This document shows positions 44,580 to 56,326 of a DNA stretch of 64,000 nt, piece after piece. Position 1 is the first letter of the stretch. Each line of letters opens with the position of its first letter. This DNA comes from Doryteuthis pealeii. Taxonomy: Eukaryota; Mollusca; Cephalopoda; Myopsida; Loliginidae. A program made the translations under genes and the position numbers. The DNA lies in NCBI GenBank assembly GCA_023376005.1, contig CM042145.1, positions 92,387,915-92,451,914 of the forward strand, in the 5' to 3' direction. A model generated the notes under the pieces. That model saw nothing but the letters and a program-made list of their open reading frames with translations. It did no database searches and had not been told where the DNA came from.

Positions 44580-45055
44580 ACACCCGTTTCAAAAAGGCTA
44601 GATTAGATTGATTGAAAAAAAAAAAAAATAAATAAAAAATAAAAAATCACAATACGAGTAAAGCATGAGGAAGAAAAAGAATACTTTGTGAGAGTAAGAG
44701 AGAGAGACAGACACAGAGAGAGACAGAGACAGAGATAGACCATGCATGTAATAGCTTTAGTTGCCATGAACTGAGAACTTAATTTCTCCTTTCCCTAACT
44801 AAAATAAATAGCCAATTAGTGCAACACGTACAGATATAAATGGTGGGGCAATGGGGAAGCCGCTTGTCAGTAATTCGAAAACGGAAATACTGCAAATCTC
44901 CACAAATGACACAAAGTGTAAAAAGGTGGCTTAGTCAGAAAAAAAAAAAAAAAAAAACAAAAAAAAAAAACGAAGAGAAGATAATCTCTTTAGAAATTCT
45001 TGTATGCACAAACCCTGGCAAGCAGTCTTCAGTTGGTTGACACTTGTCCAACATA
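44580..45055. other. Unassigned sequence with A-rich and GA runs
   Basis: GA-rich stretch at 44690-44740 and poly-A at 44939-44970. The left edge (44510-44580) resembles a Penelope-like arm (gatgaagcttgataacttg, tatcctcatcttta). Confidence 0.45.
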
Positions 45056-45065
45056 CATAAACATG

Positions 45066-45103
<38 letters not shown>

Positions 45104-45235
45104 GAAACTATTGACACTTTTTTGTTGTCTTATTGAAAGGCTGCAAAATTATCTTTATTGCAGCCTTCTTATGCTGACATGTTATGTATAATTTCCTTTG
45201 GCAAGTTAACCATGACTTATAGTAAGAAATAGTTA

Positions 45236-45692
45236 CTTGATACCATATGATTGTGTATAAATCATTTGTGTTAGATAAGAATACTTGATACCATATGATT
45301 GTGTATAAATCATTTGTGTTAGATAAGAATACTTGGTACCATATAATTGTGTATAAATTATTTGTGTTAGATAGGAATACTTGGTACCATATAATTGTGT
45401 ATAGATTATTTGTGTTAGATAGGAATACTTGATACCGTATAATTGTGTATAGATTATTTGTGTTAGATAGGAATACTTGATACCGTATAATTGTGTATAA
45501 ATTATTTGTGTTAGATAAGAATACTTGATATCGTATAATTGTGTATAAATTATTTGTGTTAGATAAGAATACTTGATTATTTGTGTTAGATAGGAATACT
45601 TGATACCGTATATTTGTGTATAAATTATTTGTGTTAGATAAGAATACTTGATACTGTGTGACTGTATAAATCATTTGTGTTAGATAATACTT
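45236..45692 (+). repeat. 48-bp minisatellite, about nine units
   Basis: Unit gataccatatgattgtgtat, then aaatcatttgtgttagata, then agaatactt, period 48 bp. One unit near 45570 is shortened to about 30 bp. Because 48 is divisible by 3, the minus strand stays open for 188 codons as a 16-residue repeat (RYQVFLSNTNNLYTI); no start context or family supports a gene. Confidence 0.95.
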
Positions 45693-45819
45693 GATACAAT
45701 ATAACTGTGTGCAAACAAATGACTATAGTCAAATAGTGTCATTTAAACAAAAAATAATTGCAATGGAACATTGAAAACAAATAATTATGATTGTAATCAA
45801 ACATTCTCAAATAAAATTA

Positions 45820-46325
45820 CAGCATTAAATAACCCATAAAGAGTTGATATGCCACTAAACAAATAAATTGAAATGAACTAAATTAAACCATCAAATTTTG
45901 GCCTTAAATAACCCACAAGGAGTTGATATGCTTTCCTCAAACATTACCTTACTTGCTACATTATGTTTAGTTTTCCATAATTAATTTCATATGGTTGGTT
46001 GGATTTTATGGCATGTCAACCCTTGTTGGGTTATTTTAAGCCAAAGACATTGTTTTATACAGTCCTGATGGGGATTCAATTTTTTTTTCTTTTTAAACAC
46101 ATACTCCATACCACCCCCAAAGCTTGAAATTGGAACATCATCATTAGATGCAGTTTAACGTCTTACCTAGGACACTAATTGTATACATTTAGTTACTATT
46201 AAGTGATGTGTACCTATGTATTACATTATTCATCATCCCTAGCGGCGGAGCTTAGAATATGCCGACTGCATCCACTGCAGAGGGGTAAGACCCCACAAAA
46301 GAGGTGTCCTGGGTATGACATTAAA
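45820..46325. repeat. RepA tail modules and diverged RepA fragments
   Basis: Forward tails at 45824-45862 (cattaaataacccataaaga, ttgatatgcc) and 45902-45935. A reversed tail and body at 45990-46175 (ggattttatggcatgtcaac, gatgcagtttaacgtc). Reverse central piece 46245-46325 (ctgcagaggggtaagacc, gtgtcctgggtatgac). Confidence 0.65.
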
Positions 46326-46329
46326 TATT

Positions 46330-46690
46330 GCAAAACTTTTGATTCACCCTGAATATACATAGAACAAAATACACACAAAAGGCACATACAAATATAAACA
46401 CAGAAAACACACCACACACACCTCATTATATACGACAGTAAACTACCAATGAGGAAGTCTAGAATCAATTTTAGCAAGAATCTAAAAATAAATTAAAGCA
46501 GGAGATATTTTCCTAATTTGTTCTCTTTGAATAAATTGGTAAGTTTCTCATCACTCGAAATTTTCATCTATTTTTTCTATTACATCATTGTCTTCAAGTG
46601 GATTTTCAAAATAAATTCTAAACAATTTAGTAATTACTTTTTAACAATGCTTTCAGCAATTAGCATTTTCGTTGATTAATAAAACTGATT
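46330..46690. other. Unassigned AT-rich sequence
   Basis: Nothing recognised. Confidence 0.4.
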
Positions 46691-46833
46691 CAAGTGAAAT
46701 TTCTCAGTATATTTATATATATATATAAGTATAAGTATGTTTATATATGTATAGGTATGGGTATGCATTGTAGATGCATGGAGGATAAGAAGATTCCTGA
46801 TAGTAACACTCCAACTCATCTGATCTATTGGAG

Positions 46834-46837
<4 letters not shown>

Positions 46838-46870
<33 letters not shown>
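46838..46870. repeat. TA microsatellite
   Basis: Pure TA run just upstream of the hammerhead-like element end. Confidence 0.9.
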
Positions 46871-46872
<2 letters not shown>

Positions 46873-46970
46873 ACTACCCATCCCCCCCACCAGCTACCCC
46901 TGCCCCTACTGACAACCTACTGTTTTTCACCATTCTGAAAATGGCCTTCATTGAAGCAAGAACTGGGCTT

Positions 46971-47017
46971 TTGTCCTGATGATGGTCAAAATGGCAGAAA
47001 CGTTGCATCGTCGACAA
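46971..47017 (+). ncRNA. Hammerhead-ribozyme-like motif with paired stem I
   Basis: Stem I: TTGTC (46971-46975) pairs perfectly with GACAA (47013-47017). Core CTGATGA is at 46976-46982. The stem II segment (46983-46996) is partly paired (TGG/GGCA-type, degenerate). GAAA is at 46997-47000. The stem III segment CGTTGCATCG (47001-47010) has C-G and G-C pairs, one T-T mismatch and a TGCA loop. GTC ends at 47012 directly before stem I. This is the type I order with a very short stem III, as in Penelope-like hammerheads. AATAAAC follows at once. Stem II decay makes activity doubtful. Confidence 0.65.
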
Positions 47018-47062
47018 TAAACATCCAGTTTCCATAACATCCCGTATTTGTCTACTTTTCTC

Positions 47063-47095
<33 letters not shown>

Positions 47096-47202
47096 CAACC
47101 TTTCCGAATTCAAATGATTATGGGGTCCACCAGAGTAAAATAGGAATCAAATGGGTCCATAGTTTAAAAAAATAGGTTCAGAACCACTGGCTTATAGTAC
47201 CT

Positions 47203-47280
47203 TAAATGGTTACCCAATTAGGTATTCAACAGACTCATTGCTGCTTAACTTTAGTGATCTAGATAGAACCTGATAAAATG
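47203..47280 (-). repeat. 5S-rRNA-derived fragment
   Basis: Minus strand: gatcactaaagttaagcagc, then gaatacctaattgggtaacc. Same alignment to the 5S internal control region as 43508-43607 but more diverged. Confidence 0.6.
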
Positions 47281-47640
47281 GTGTTAGTGTCTATTCTGTT
47301 GTAAACTTAGTAGCAATGAGAAACCAATTGCAAACCAGATGTCATCCAATGGTTGACAGGCTCAGTGATCACCACCCACTCAAGTGGAATCTTCCTGCAT
47401 AGGTGCCAAGTGACAGCTGTAATATCAATGGTGGTGTTATGCAATAAATGCCACCCTCATCCCCTGTACCCTCGTTTCAGGCAGCACAGGTAACTGGAAG
47501 ATAAACAAGCCTCAAGAATAATTAAGTGCAACAAAATAACTTTTTCAAACTTTAACAATAAAAGCTAAAAATGAAAAAATATATATCTAATATGATGAAA
47601 TAAGATAAGTTCCCCCCCCCCAAAGATTAAAAGAATTTTA
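47281..47640. other. Unassigned sequence
   Basis: Nothing recognised; C-run at 47612-47621. Confidence 0.4.
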
Positions 47641-47754
47641 TTACCTTTCAGTTTTGCTTGGTAAAAAAAGATAAGGTGATGATGATGAAATATCAAAGAT
47701 GATCAGAGGTAAGTAGAGAGGATGAAGAAGATAGAAGGAAACAAATATAGAATA

Positions 47755-47974
47755 AAAGGATGATAAAACACATACACACAGTGGCTGAGAGACAAAGAGA
47801 AAAAAAAAGAGAAAGAGAGAGAGACACACACACACACACACACACACACAAAGTAAACAGTGGCTAAGAAGGAGAGGAAGAGATACACACAAACAGTGAG
47901 AGAGAGACAAAGAGAGAGACACACACAAAGTAAACAGTGGCTAAGAAGGAGAGGAAGAGATACACACAAACAGT

Positions 47975-48013
<39 letters not shown>

Positions 48014-48225
48014 AAAGAGAGTCACAAACAGTAGCTAGGAGTGAGGGTTAGACATCCATGTCTGTCCTCCTTCCCTCCCATGAAAGAATTGAGAGACGGA
48101 AATGGGCTGAGAAAGAGAGAGATAGACAGAGGCCAGAGAGAACAAAAAGAAAAAAGAAAAAAAGAAAAAAAGAAAGAAAAAAGGAAAAAAAGAAAGAAAA
48201 AAGGAAAAGAAAGAAAGGACAGATG
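47755..48225 (+). repeat. Purine-rich GA/CA tract with 80-bp duplication
   Basis: GA, CA and AAAG steps. The block aagtaaacagtggctaagaa with the following ggagaggaagagatacacac occurs at about 47851 and 47929. Frames on both strands are low complexity. Confidence 0.9.
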
Positions 48226-48239
48226 AGCAAATCAATTAA

Positions 48240-48465
48240 AGTGAAAATGAAGCAGACACTTTATATCAATAGAATCCACACATTGAAAACTGTGATATTT
48301 AGATAAGTTATATTGAAAAACAAGTTGTAAATGTTAGCAAATATAGTCAAAATAAAAGGAATTGATTTTTCTAACTGGTTTTGCAGTGACGACTTCTCTG
48401 CTTCCTTTATGTAATCATTAAACAGTTGAGCCAAGATGCCTATGTCATGGGTTTTGCATTGTTTG

Positions 48466-48497
<32 letters not shown>

Positions 48498-48680
48498 GAT
48501 AAAGCCTTAGATTTGCTATAATAATATTTTTTTCTCTTTTCACAATCTATATTTGGCACAAAAAAAAGTTTTTCTATTCAAATGCACAAAAAACATAATC
48601 AAGAAAAAAAAAATTGTTAAATCAACTTATTGTCAGAGAAAGAGTGATTGAAACATAACTTCACCTCTTATAAACATCAA
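48240..48680. other. Unassigned sequence with poly-A runs
   Basis: Poly-A at 48467-48494. Nothing else recognised. Confidence 0.4.
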
Positions 48681-48684
48681 CACA

Positions 48685-49055
48685 GACTTGTTTGGTTTGG
48701 TTTGTTTTGTTTTGTTTTATGGCATATCAACCTTGGTGGGTCATTTGATGCAGAAAAACTTATGAAATAAATCAATTCTTAATGGATACTCAATTTTTAT
48801 TTTTTAAACACATTTTTCTATTTAATCCACAGATGGGACCCTAACAGGTACTACCACTCCGGGTTAGAGTGGACCAGGGAGCAATGGTGATGAAGGGGTG
48901 CTCCACATTCCCTAAACCTCCAGAACTGGAACCTTACTATCAGATAGAGTTCAACATCATTCCCAGGACATGAAGACCCTCAGCCACCACCTTCTACCAC
49001 ATATATGATAAAAAGGGGTTGGGGCTTGCCATAAGGGCAATAAGGTCAACATAGA
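48685..49055 (+). repeat. RepA end copy
   Basis: From ggtttgttttgttttgtttt and atggcatatcaacc through gatgggaccctaacaggtac to gcttgccataagggcaata. Confidence 0.85.
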
Positions 49056-49184
49056 CTTGACAAAGAAAAGTTGAAATAAGCAAAGCTATGTCAGGTGAAT
49101 ACATTTATTTACATTCTATGGTCATGATAAAAAAAAAAAACAATCACGTATTTCCAAACTTTTCATCCAATGTTCCCAATACAT

Positions 49185-49425
49185 ATTACCAATCCCTCCG
49201 CATAAGCAGGATGTGACACAAGATCAATTTCTTAAGCGGAGTTTAACAGGTTTAATTCAGAGTTTTCCTTCTCTTAGACTGGTTTGTCTAACCAAGGTTA
49301 AAGAGACCATTATGCCTTATTATTTACCCACAGCTGGAGGGAGAGTAAGTGGATGCATACCTTTCCCAAGAGTATTAACTGTGAAATGCAAACAACCTTG
49401 TCCAGGATTTGAACTTGTCCACACA
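49185..49425 (-). repeat. SINE-2, reverse, head replaced by mariner fragment
   Basis: Body from tccctccgcataagcagg to ccttgtccaggatttgaac (box B complement), then abrupt junction with the mariner fragment. Confidence 0.8.
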
Positions 49426-49505
49426 CACTTCTTCCATTGGTGTTGCAATGCTTGGATCCTACTGGTCAGAAAAACTCAACAGCTGATATGACATCATGTA
49501 AAGTT
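49425..49505 (-). pseudogene. Mariner transposase C-terminal fragment
   Basis: Minus strand reads IQALQHQWKKCV in frame, the C-terminal signature of mariner transposases also seen at 60655-60765. Only about 25 codons remain. Confidence 0.6.
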
Positions 49506-49562
49506 TTCAGCTAACTTGTGTGTGTGTGTGTGTGTGGGTGTATATAAAGTAAAGTAAAAAGT

Positions 49563-49797
49563 TGTCGGGGCTGCCTAAAGTCAGTATCAGCCAGTTAGCG
49601 AGGAGGTCTAATCCCCTTTTCATGAGCACTAGACCAAGGAGATTGTTTTGGCGTCTGAGTGGAGCTCCACACCTACACCGCTCCTTACTTTACCACACAG
49701 ATCCCTGTGCTACTCATATGCTGAGTTGGCGGAGGACCAATACCGAACTAGAACCTTGTGTTTTCTAGCCGAACACTCTAACCGACTGAGCTAGTAT
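49563..49797 (-). repeat. SINE-1, reverse, near full length
   Basis: Body taatccccttttcatgagca, atgctgagttggcgg and head actgagcta; box B complement near taccgaact. Confidence 0.85.
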
Positions 49798-49834
49798 ATA
49801 GTTTGGTATATTTATAAATAAAGAGTGTTCAATA

Positions 49835-49978
49835 TCAGTGCTACAGTATATGTATCTAAGTTCCGATAGTGGTAGACATAATAATGGTACATGATGACTG
49901 GTCAGTTTCTAGGCGAGAAACGGACAACTACAAAGTACCCTTGACTGTATCTACACTACCTAACTTAGATAGATATAT
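49835..49978. repeat. Dispersed repeat E
   Basis: Blocks ctaggcgagaaacgg, agtacccttgactgtatct, acactacctaacttagata recur, changed, at 57755-57865 and 59305-59405. Confidence 0.55.
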
Positions 49979-49979
49979 A

Positions 49980-50910
49980 TAATAAGCATGGCATGTACAC
50001 GTGCCTTACAGGAAGAACAAAACCTCAGCTATTGGGTAGTTCTGTTTTGGGACATGGTTCTTTTTCTTATTCCTATCATTTATCTTTTCTTTTTTTTTTT
50101 TTTCTTTTTTTTTAGGAACCTGTAATTAAGATTTTTTTTTATTCTGTTAACATTAACAAAAAAAAATTGGTTAATTTCAACTCCCCTCTACTTCAAACAA
50201 ATCATTCCAACACCATTAAAAAAAAAAAAAAAAAGAAAAAAAAAAAAAAAGAATTAAACAAAGTTTATGACAAAAGATTAAGTTATATGACGTCTCTGCT
50301 GAGAGGGTAATTTTACTTTTGAAACCGCACAAATAAGGCTCTGACCTATAGCAAGATGCTGACTGTTTTAACTGTGAATTAAATTTCTTGAAAAAATCTT
50401 TTCTAATTACTTGAATCATAAGAGGAAGTTGTTATTTCCATTTATTTCCTATCCACACACCTCGGATAACCCCTTACTCATTTATCAAATAAAAAAAGGA
50501 GGAAAATTGACCCCATGAAATCACGAATATTATTATGGCCACCATCCACAATATGTCAACACAAATATTCAGTAGTATATGACTCATGAATGTTGTTGAT
50601 GTTCCAGAAATGGTCATACTGACATTAGCTATTTTGTTTGGTTATTTTCTAGATAATGGGTTATAAAACACCTAATAAAATTTTTTTTTTAATTTAAAAA
50701 AAAAAAAAATTTAAAATCAAAAAACAATTTTTTTAATTATACAAGCCAAAGAAGAAAAAAAACGTAGAAAAATGCTTCATTTTCACTTAAAAAAAATTCA
50801 AAAATAAAAAAAAATTGATAAAAATAATTTAAGCTTATTTTAAATAAAAATCGAAAAAGAAAAAAAATCTGATAAACTATATATCATATTTATTCATTAT
50901 CAAGTTGTGC
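49980..50910. other. Unassigned AT-rich sequence with homopolymers
   Basis: Poly-A/T runs at 50090-50115, 50217-50250 and 50675-50710. Nothing else recognised. Confidence 0.45.
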
Positions 50911-50914
50911 TGAT

Positions 50915-51015
50915 AACACCGATTCCCTCGACTCTCTCCATCCATACCATGCTCTTGGCAAGTCCTCTACATGGCTCCAGTGTCTGTACAGAGCTGATGA
51001 TGTAAGTTTTTGCTG
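50915..51015 (-). pseudogene. LINE 3' coding fragment
   Basis: Minus strand reads AKTYI, then in the next frame ALYRHWSHVEDLPRAWYGWRE, the same C-terminal segment as the LINE at 43613 (AKTYFDQLC...EDLP). Confidence 0.65.
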
Positions 51016-51540
51016 GTATTCATAAATTAGCTAAAAACCTGCCCTATGGGTAAGATCTGAATCTAATAACGCCAAAACTGTATTTTTTTTGAGGATTTAT
51101 AAGTTAATAAATGTTGTTGAAAAGATAATGTTTATTTCTCACCCCATGGTCTTTGCTCATACAACAAATTGAAGCAATGCATGATTTTTTTTTTTGTTCT
51201 TTTAGTTTGAGATTCTGGTGATTGTTAAAAGAAAAAAGAAAAAAAGTAAAGCTTCTAACTTTGGTAAGAGGCTAGAAAATTTTGAGCACAAGGTCTACTT
51301 TATATGGTTAAATAAAAAGATGAAGATTCTGTTTAGCTAACCTTATGGACACAAAGTAAGTGTCCAGTTTAGCATTAAATTTACATTGAAATCAAACGCC
51401 TTAATTTGCTTTTATTGTAATTAATTTCTTTGCTGTTGTTTGTATTTTCTTTAAGCCCCTTAGTTGCCAACATTAACACATCCCTCAACTAGATGTCTCT
51501 CTATATGGTTAAACAAGATTCTGTTTAGCTAACCCCAAAT
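51016..51540. other. Unassigned sequence
   Basis: No gene or repeat recognised, though ctgtttagctaacc occurs twice (51330, 51520). Confidence 0.4.
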
Positions 51541-51546
51541 AAAATT

Positions 51547-51583
<37 letters not shown>

Positions 51584-51594
51584 CATACACAAAG

Positions 51595-51896
51595 ATGCTG
51601 ATAGGTACAGCGTCCTGCGTCACTGATGCACAAAAGCAAAGATCTATATAACTTCTGCAGATTTGACAAACAAGACACAGTAAAATCATATCCATGCATC
51701 CCATGTTTTTTCTTTTTTCTTCCCCCTACCATTTCAAGGTACGTAAATACATTTCAAGTTTCTTAGAATGAATTACACAAGATAGGTTACAAGGTAGGGG
51801 TTAGACAGCTTTAGTGGGACCCATAAATTTTCCGAGGAATCATTCAAAGCAAATATGTGTGTCCCGGACACACTAAATCAAAAAGCTATCAGGCAT
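51595..51896 (+). mobile_element. Element C
   Basis: ATGCTGATAG at the left end and CTATCAGGCAT at the right; interior as at 957-1272. Confidence 0.65.
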
Positions 51897-51939
51897 ACAT
51901 ATATATATATATATATATATTATGTTTTATTATATATAT

Positions 51940-52315
51940 GGACTAGAAGTGTATTTATATTTGTTTTGGCAAAAGTCAACTTACATAATGTCATAACAGC
52001 AATGAGGATTTTTTGTTTTGTTTTTTTTTCTTGTAACCACCTCTGTACACCATGGATATTTGCTGTCAGATTTTTAATGATTACATTTTGTTTTATTTGT
52101 TAAATAGAAACATCTCTCTTTCTCTCACTTATCTAATTTCATCATCTAATGTGTGATGCATATTTCAACACTTTACTATAAATATAAATTCCTGGAAATT
52201 TGAAAAATTAATGAAAAATTTAGACATTTTTTTGCCTTCAATCAGTGACTTCAGATTCATGTTCATCCTATGAATTAAAAAAAAAAAAATAGAGACCAAA
52301 ACCTCGAGAAAAAGA
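51940..52315 (+). repeat. Repeat G
   Basis: From ggactagaagtgtattt through aaaagtcaacttacataatg, gctgtcagattttta, catcatctaatgtgtgatgc to the A-rich end. Copies: 61966-62280 (forward), 53973-54187 (loop, forward), about 55890-56290 and 63880-64000 (reverse). Confidence 0.75.
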
Positions 52316-52461
52316 AAAAAAAAAAATCAAATTTGTAATAACCCCTAATTAATATAGCTTTTTACTTCTATTAGTCTTTCTTATTAATCTTTAAACGCAA
52401 GAGTTCAATGAGGTCATCATATTTCAAAATTCCATCTATGGCTCTGCTTTTTAAGATGGAG

Positions 52462-52504
<43 letters not shown>

Positions 52505-52509
52505 GGCCA

Positions 52510-52755
52510 TTTAGGAAATGCTTGTTGACTTCATGTCCATGCTAACCCTTATCAAAAGATGCTGGACATGAAAAGCAAGGATGAACTCATAAGTGATGTA
52601 CTTCTGTACATGCCCATCAGTAAGGACCTACATTGATCAAGCTGTGTGCAGATTCTAGGTGCTACACAGAGGACCTCCCAGGGCAATGACCAATAGAGAC
52701 GGTTGGCGAGAGATTGTCATGGATATCTGTGCTGGCTGCATGAGCTGATGATAAT
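52510..52755 (+). pseudogene. LINE 3' coding fragment (palindrome left arm)
   Basis: Plus strand carries KQG/MNS-type start, then ATYIDQA-like and RCYTEDLPRAMTNRDGW and REIVMDICAGCMS before a stop, in slightly shifting frames. Mirror copies are at 55470-55700 and 63470-63720. Confidence 0.7.
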
Positions 52756-52967
52756 CAATATATCTTAATATATGGAGGTACTTATGAAATTCTAATTGGA
52801 ATCATTTACTCCTCCGTAAAGAGAAGCATTAAATACATAAATGCATTACATTAATTTTTGTACATATAAGAACCCAACAATTCACAGTTAGTTTTCTTGG
52901 CTGGTCATGTCAAGCCTAGCACCTAAATGATTTTCCTGACCCTATTGTTGTTATTGTTTTTTTGTTT

Positions 52968-53795
52968 TTTGTACGGCATAATAACCTCGGTGGTCATTTA
53001 ATGCCAACAAAGTTGTGAAATAAATTCATTCTTAATGCATATAACAATTTTTTTTTTAAACTATGTTTTTCCTATTCAACCCATAATGGGATCCTAACAG
53101 GTACTACCAACTCTGCGTCAGAGTGGACCAGGGGGCAATGGTGATGAAGGGGGTGCTCCACATTCCCACAATCCTCCAGAACCTGGAACCTCACCAATCA
53201 GATAGAGTTTATGGTCATTCCCAGGGATGTAGACCCTCAGCCACCACCTTCTAGCACCCATATGATAGAAGGATTGGGGTTTGCCATAAAGGGCAATAGG
53301 TTTGGGCAATCATATAGGTGTTAGAGTTTACCGTGGCAGCTGATTGATCGGAGAGGGCCTCTCCGACGCGCCCATCTAGCCCAAGAAAAGCCTAAAGTGG
53401 ATATTGCAAGTATGGACTGCTCAGCCCACCTGGGTTCTATCCTTAAGCATCACAGGTGGCCCCCATTGTAGGAGTCTTACCCCCTCTGCAGAGGTGCAGT
53501 CGGTGCTAAGGGTCTTAATGTCCTGAGTATGATGTTAAACTGCATCTAATGGTGACGTTCCAATTCTGAAAGCTTTGGGAATGTGGAGTACCCCTTCATC
53601 ACCATTACTTCCCTGGTCAACTCTGACCCGAAGTGGTAGTACCTGTAGGGTACCGTCTAATGGGTTAAATAGAAAAAAAAATTTTTTAAAATGTGTTAAA
53701 ACTGAGTTTTAAAAAATTTTAATACTCATCAAGCATGAATAGAAAAAACATCTTTAAGCATAAATAGGCAGCAAGGATTAACATGCCATAAAATC
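52968..53795. repeat. RepA full inverted dimer (palindrome left arm)
   Basis: Left end tttgtacggcataataacc; right end aggattaacatgccataaaa with a ccaccaaccaagc tail. The outer ~300 bp on each side are diverged inverted copies (bases gggatcctaacaggtact on the left, complement agtacctgtagggtacc on the right). The central ~230 bp is unique and contains the ggagagggcctctcc palindrome. Confidence 0.85.
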
Positions 53796-54354
53796 CACCA
53801 ACCAAGCAAACCAGGTTAGTTTCTAATTAACATATAAAATTCATAATAAATTGGAAATATCATTAAAAGTATAATTATACATTGATGCATTTCAATTGCA
53901 TCAAAAATGCAAAATTTATTAAACTTTCCAAGAAATTGATGAACATAAATCTGTTGAAGTTACTGATTTGTATACTTCACGGGTTTTTGCTGTCAGAATT
54001 TTTAACGATTACATTTTGTTTTTATTTTCAATAGAAACATCTTTCTTTCTCTCACTTTGAATCTAATTCCATCATCTAAAGAATGTGTGATGCATATTTA
54101 ACTACTATTCTATAAATATAATTCCTGGGAAATTTGAAAAAATTAGGTGAAAAATCTGGGCACATTTTTTTTTGTCCTCGAAATACAAATGCAGTAACTT
54201 CAAAAACAGATTTAATGTTCATCAATTGTCTTTGGAAATTTTAATAAAATTATTGCATGTGTTTGATGCAATTGAAATGCATCATTGTATAATTATACTT
54301 TTAATGAATATTTCAATTTAATATGTTTTTATAATGTTAATTAGAAACTAACCT

Positions 54355-55235
54355 GGTTTGCTTGGTTGGGTGGATTTTATGGCAATGTTAATCCTTGCTG
54401 GTTATTTTATGGCTAAGATGTTTTTTTTTCTATCAATAGCTTGATGAGTATTAAATTTTTTTTAAAACTCAGTTCTTAAACACATTTTAAAAAAAATTTT
54501 TTTTTCTTATTTACCCATAGAACGGTAACCGCTAAGCAGGTACTACCACATTCGGGTCAGCTGAGTTGACCAGTGGAGTAATGGTGATGAAGGGGTAGCT
54601 CCACATTCCCGCAAAGCTTCAGAATTGGAACGTCACCATTAGATGCAGTTTAACATCTACTGACGAATTAAGACCCTTAGCACCGACGCACCTCTTGCAG
54701 AGGGGTTAGACTCCTACAATGGGGCCACCTGTGAATGCTTAAGGATAGAACCCAGGTGGCTGAGCAGTCCATACTGCAATATTCCACTTTAGGCTTTTTC
54801 TTGGGCTACAGATGGGCGGTGCAGGAGAGGCGCCTCTCCGATCAATCAGCTGGCCACGTAAGCTCTAACACCTATATGGATTGCCCAAACCTATTGCCCT
54901 TATGGCAAACCCCAATCCTTCTTATCATATGGGTGTGCAGAAGTGTGGCTGACGGGTCTACATCTCCTGGAATGACCATAAACTTCTATCTGATGGTGAG
55001 GTTCCAGTTCTGGAGGTTTTGGGGAATGTGGAAGCACCCCTTCATCACCATTGCAGACCCCTGGTCCACTCTGACGTCCAGAGTGGTAGTACCTGTTAGG
55101 ATCCCATCTATGGGTTGAATAGAAAAAACATGAGTTTATAAAAAAAAATTGTAGTATTATGCATTAGATGAATTTAATTTCACAACTTTTGTTTGGCATT
55201 AAAAATGACCCACCGAGGTTGAAATAGCCGTACAA
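54355..55235. repeat. RepA full inverted dimer (palindrome right arm)
   Basis: Mirror of 52968-53795, with many extra bases relative to 62418-63252, which suggests uncorrected sequence. Confidence 0.85.
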
Positions 55236-55469
55236 AAAACAAAAAACAAATACAACAATAGGGTCAGGAAAATCATTTAGGGTGCTAGGGCTTGAACATG
55301 ACCAAGCCAAGAAACTAACCTGTGAATCTGTTGGGTCTTATTTGTAACAAAAATTATGTAATGCCATTATGATATTAATGCTCTCTTTACGGAGGAGTAA
55401 ATGATTCCAATAGAATTTCATAAGTACCTCCATTATATTAAGATATATGATTATCATCAGCTCATGCAG

Positions 55470-55700
55470 CCAGCACAGATATCCAATTGACAATCTCTCA
55501 GCCAACCGTGCTCTAATTGGTCATGCCCTTGGGAGGTCCTCTGTGTAGCACCTAGAATCTGTGAGACACAGCTTGATGCAATAAGGTCCTTACTGAATGG
55601 CATGTACAGAAGTACATCCACTTATGAGTTCCATCCTTGCTTCTTCAGTGTCCAGATCTTTTGGAATAAGGGTTAGCATGGACATGAAGTAACAGCATTT
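55470..55700 (-). pseudogene. LINE 3' coding fragment (palindrome right arm)
   Basis: Reverse copy of 52510-52755, more error-rich. Confidence 0.65.
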
Positions 55701-56326
55701 CCTAAATGGCAATCCAAGTATATATATATATATTATATATATAATAAACTAAAGCTCCATCTTAAAAAGCAGAGCATAGGATGGAGATTTTGAAATATGA
55801 ATGACCTCATTGAACTCTTGCGTTTAAAGATTAATTAAGAAGACTAAATTAAGAAGTAAAAAGCTATATTAATTAGGGTTAACAAATTTGATTTTTTTTT
55901 TTCCCTTTTTTCTCGAGGCTTTTGGTCTAATTTTTTTTTTTTTTAATTCATAGATGAACATGAATCTGAAGTCACTGAATTGAAAGGCAAAAAATGTCTA
56001 ATTTTCATTAATTTTTCAAATTTCCAGGAATTTATATTTAAGTAAAGTGTTGAAATATGGCATCACACATTAGATGATGAAATTAGATAAGTGAGAGAAG
56101 AGAGATGTTTCTATTAACGAAATAAGAAACAAAATGTAATCATTAAAATCTGACAGCAAATTATCCATGGTGTACAAGAGGTGGTACAAGAAAAACAAAA
56201 CAAAACAAAAAAATCATCATTGCTGTTATGACAATTATGTAAGTTGATTTGTGGCCATAAACAAATATCAAAAATACACTTCTAGTCATATATATAATAA
56301 ACATAATATATATATAATATAATGTG

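Noticed and set aside
54735..55118. Open frame of 127 residues
   Set aside because: Reverse-strand RepA centre and arm; open only because of extra bases in this noisy copy, closed at 62760-63140.
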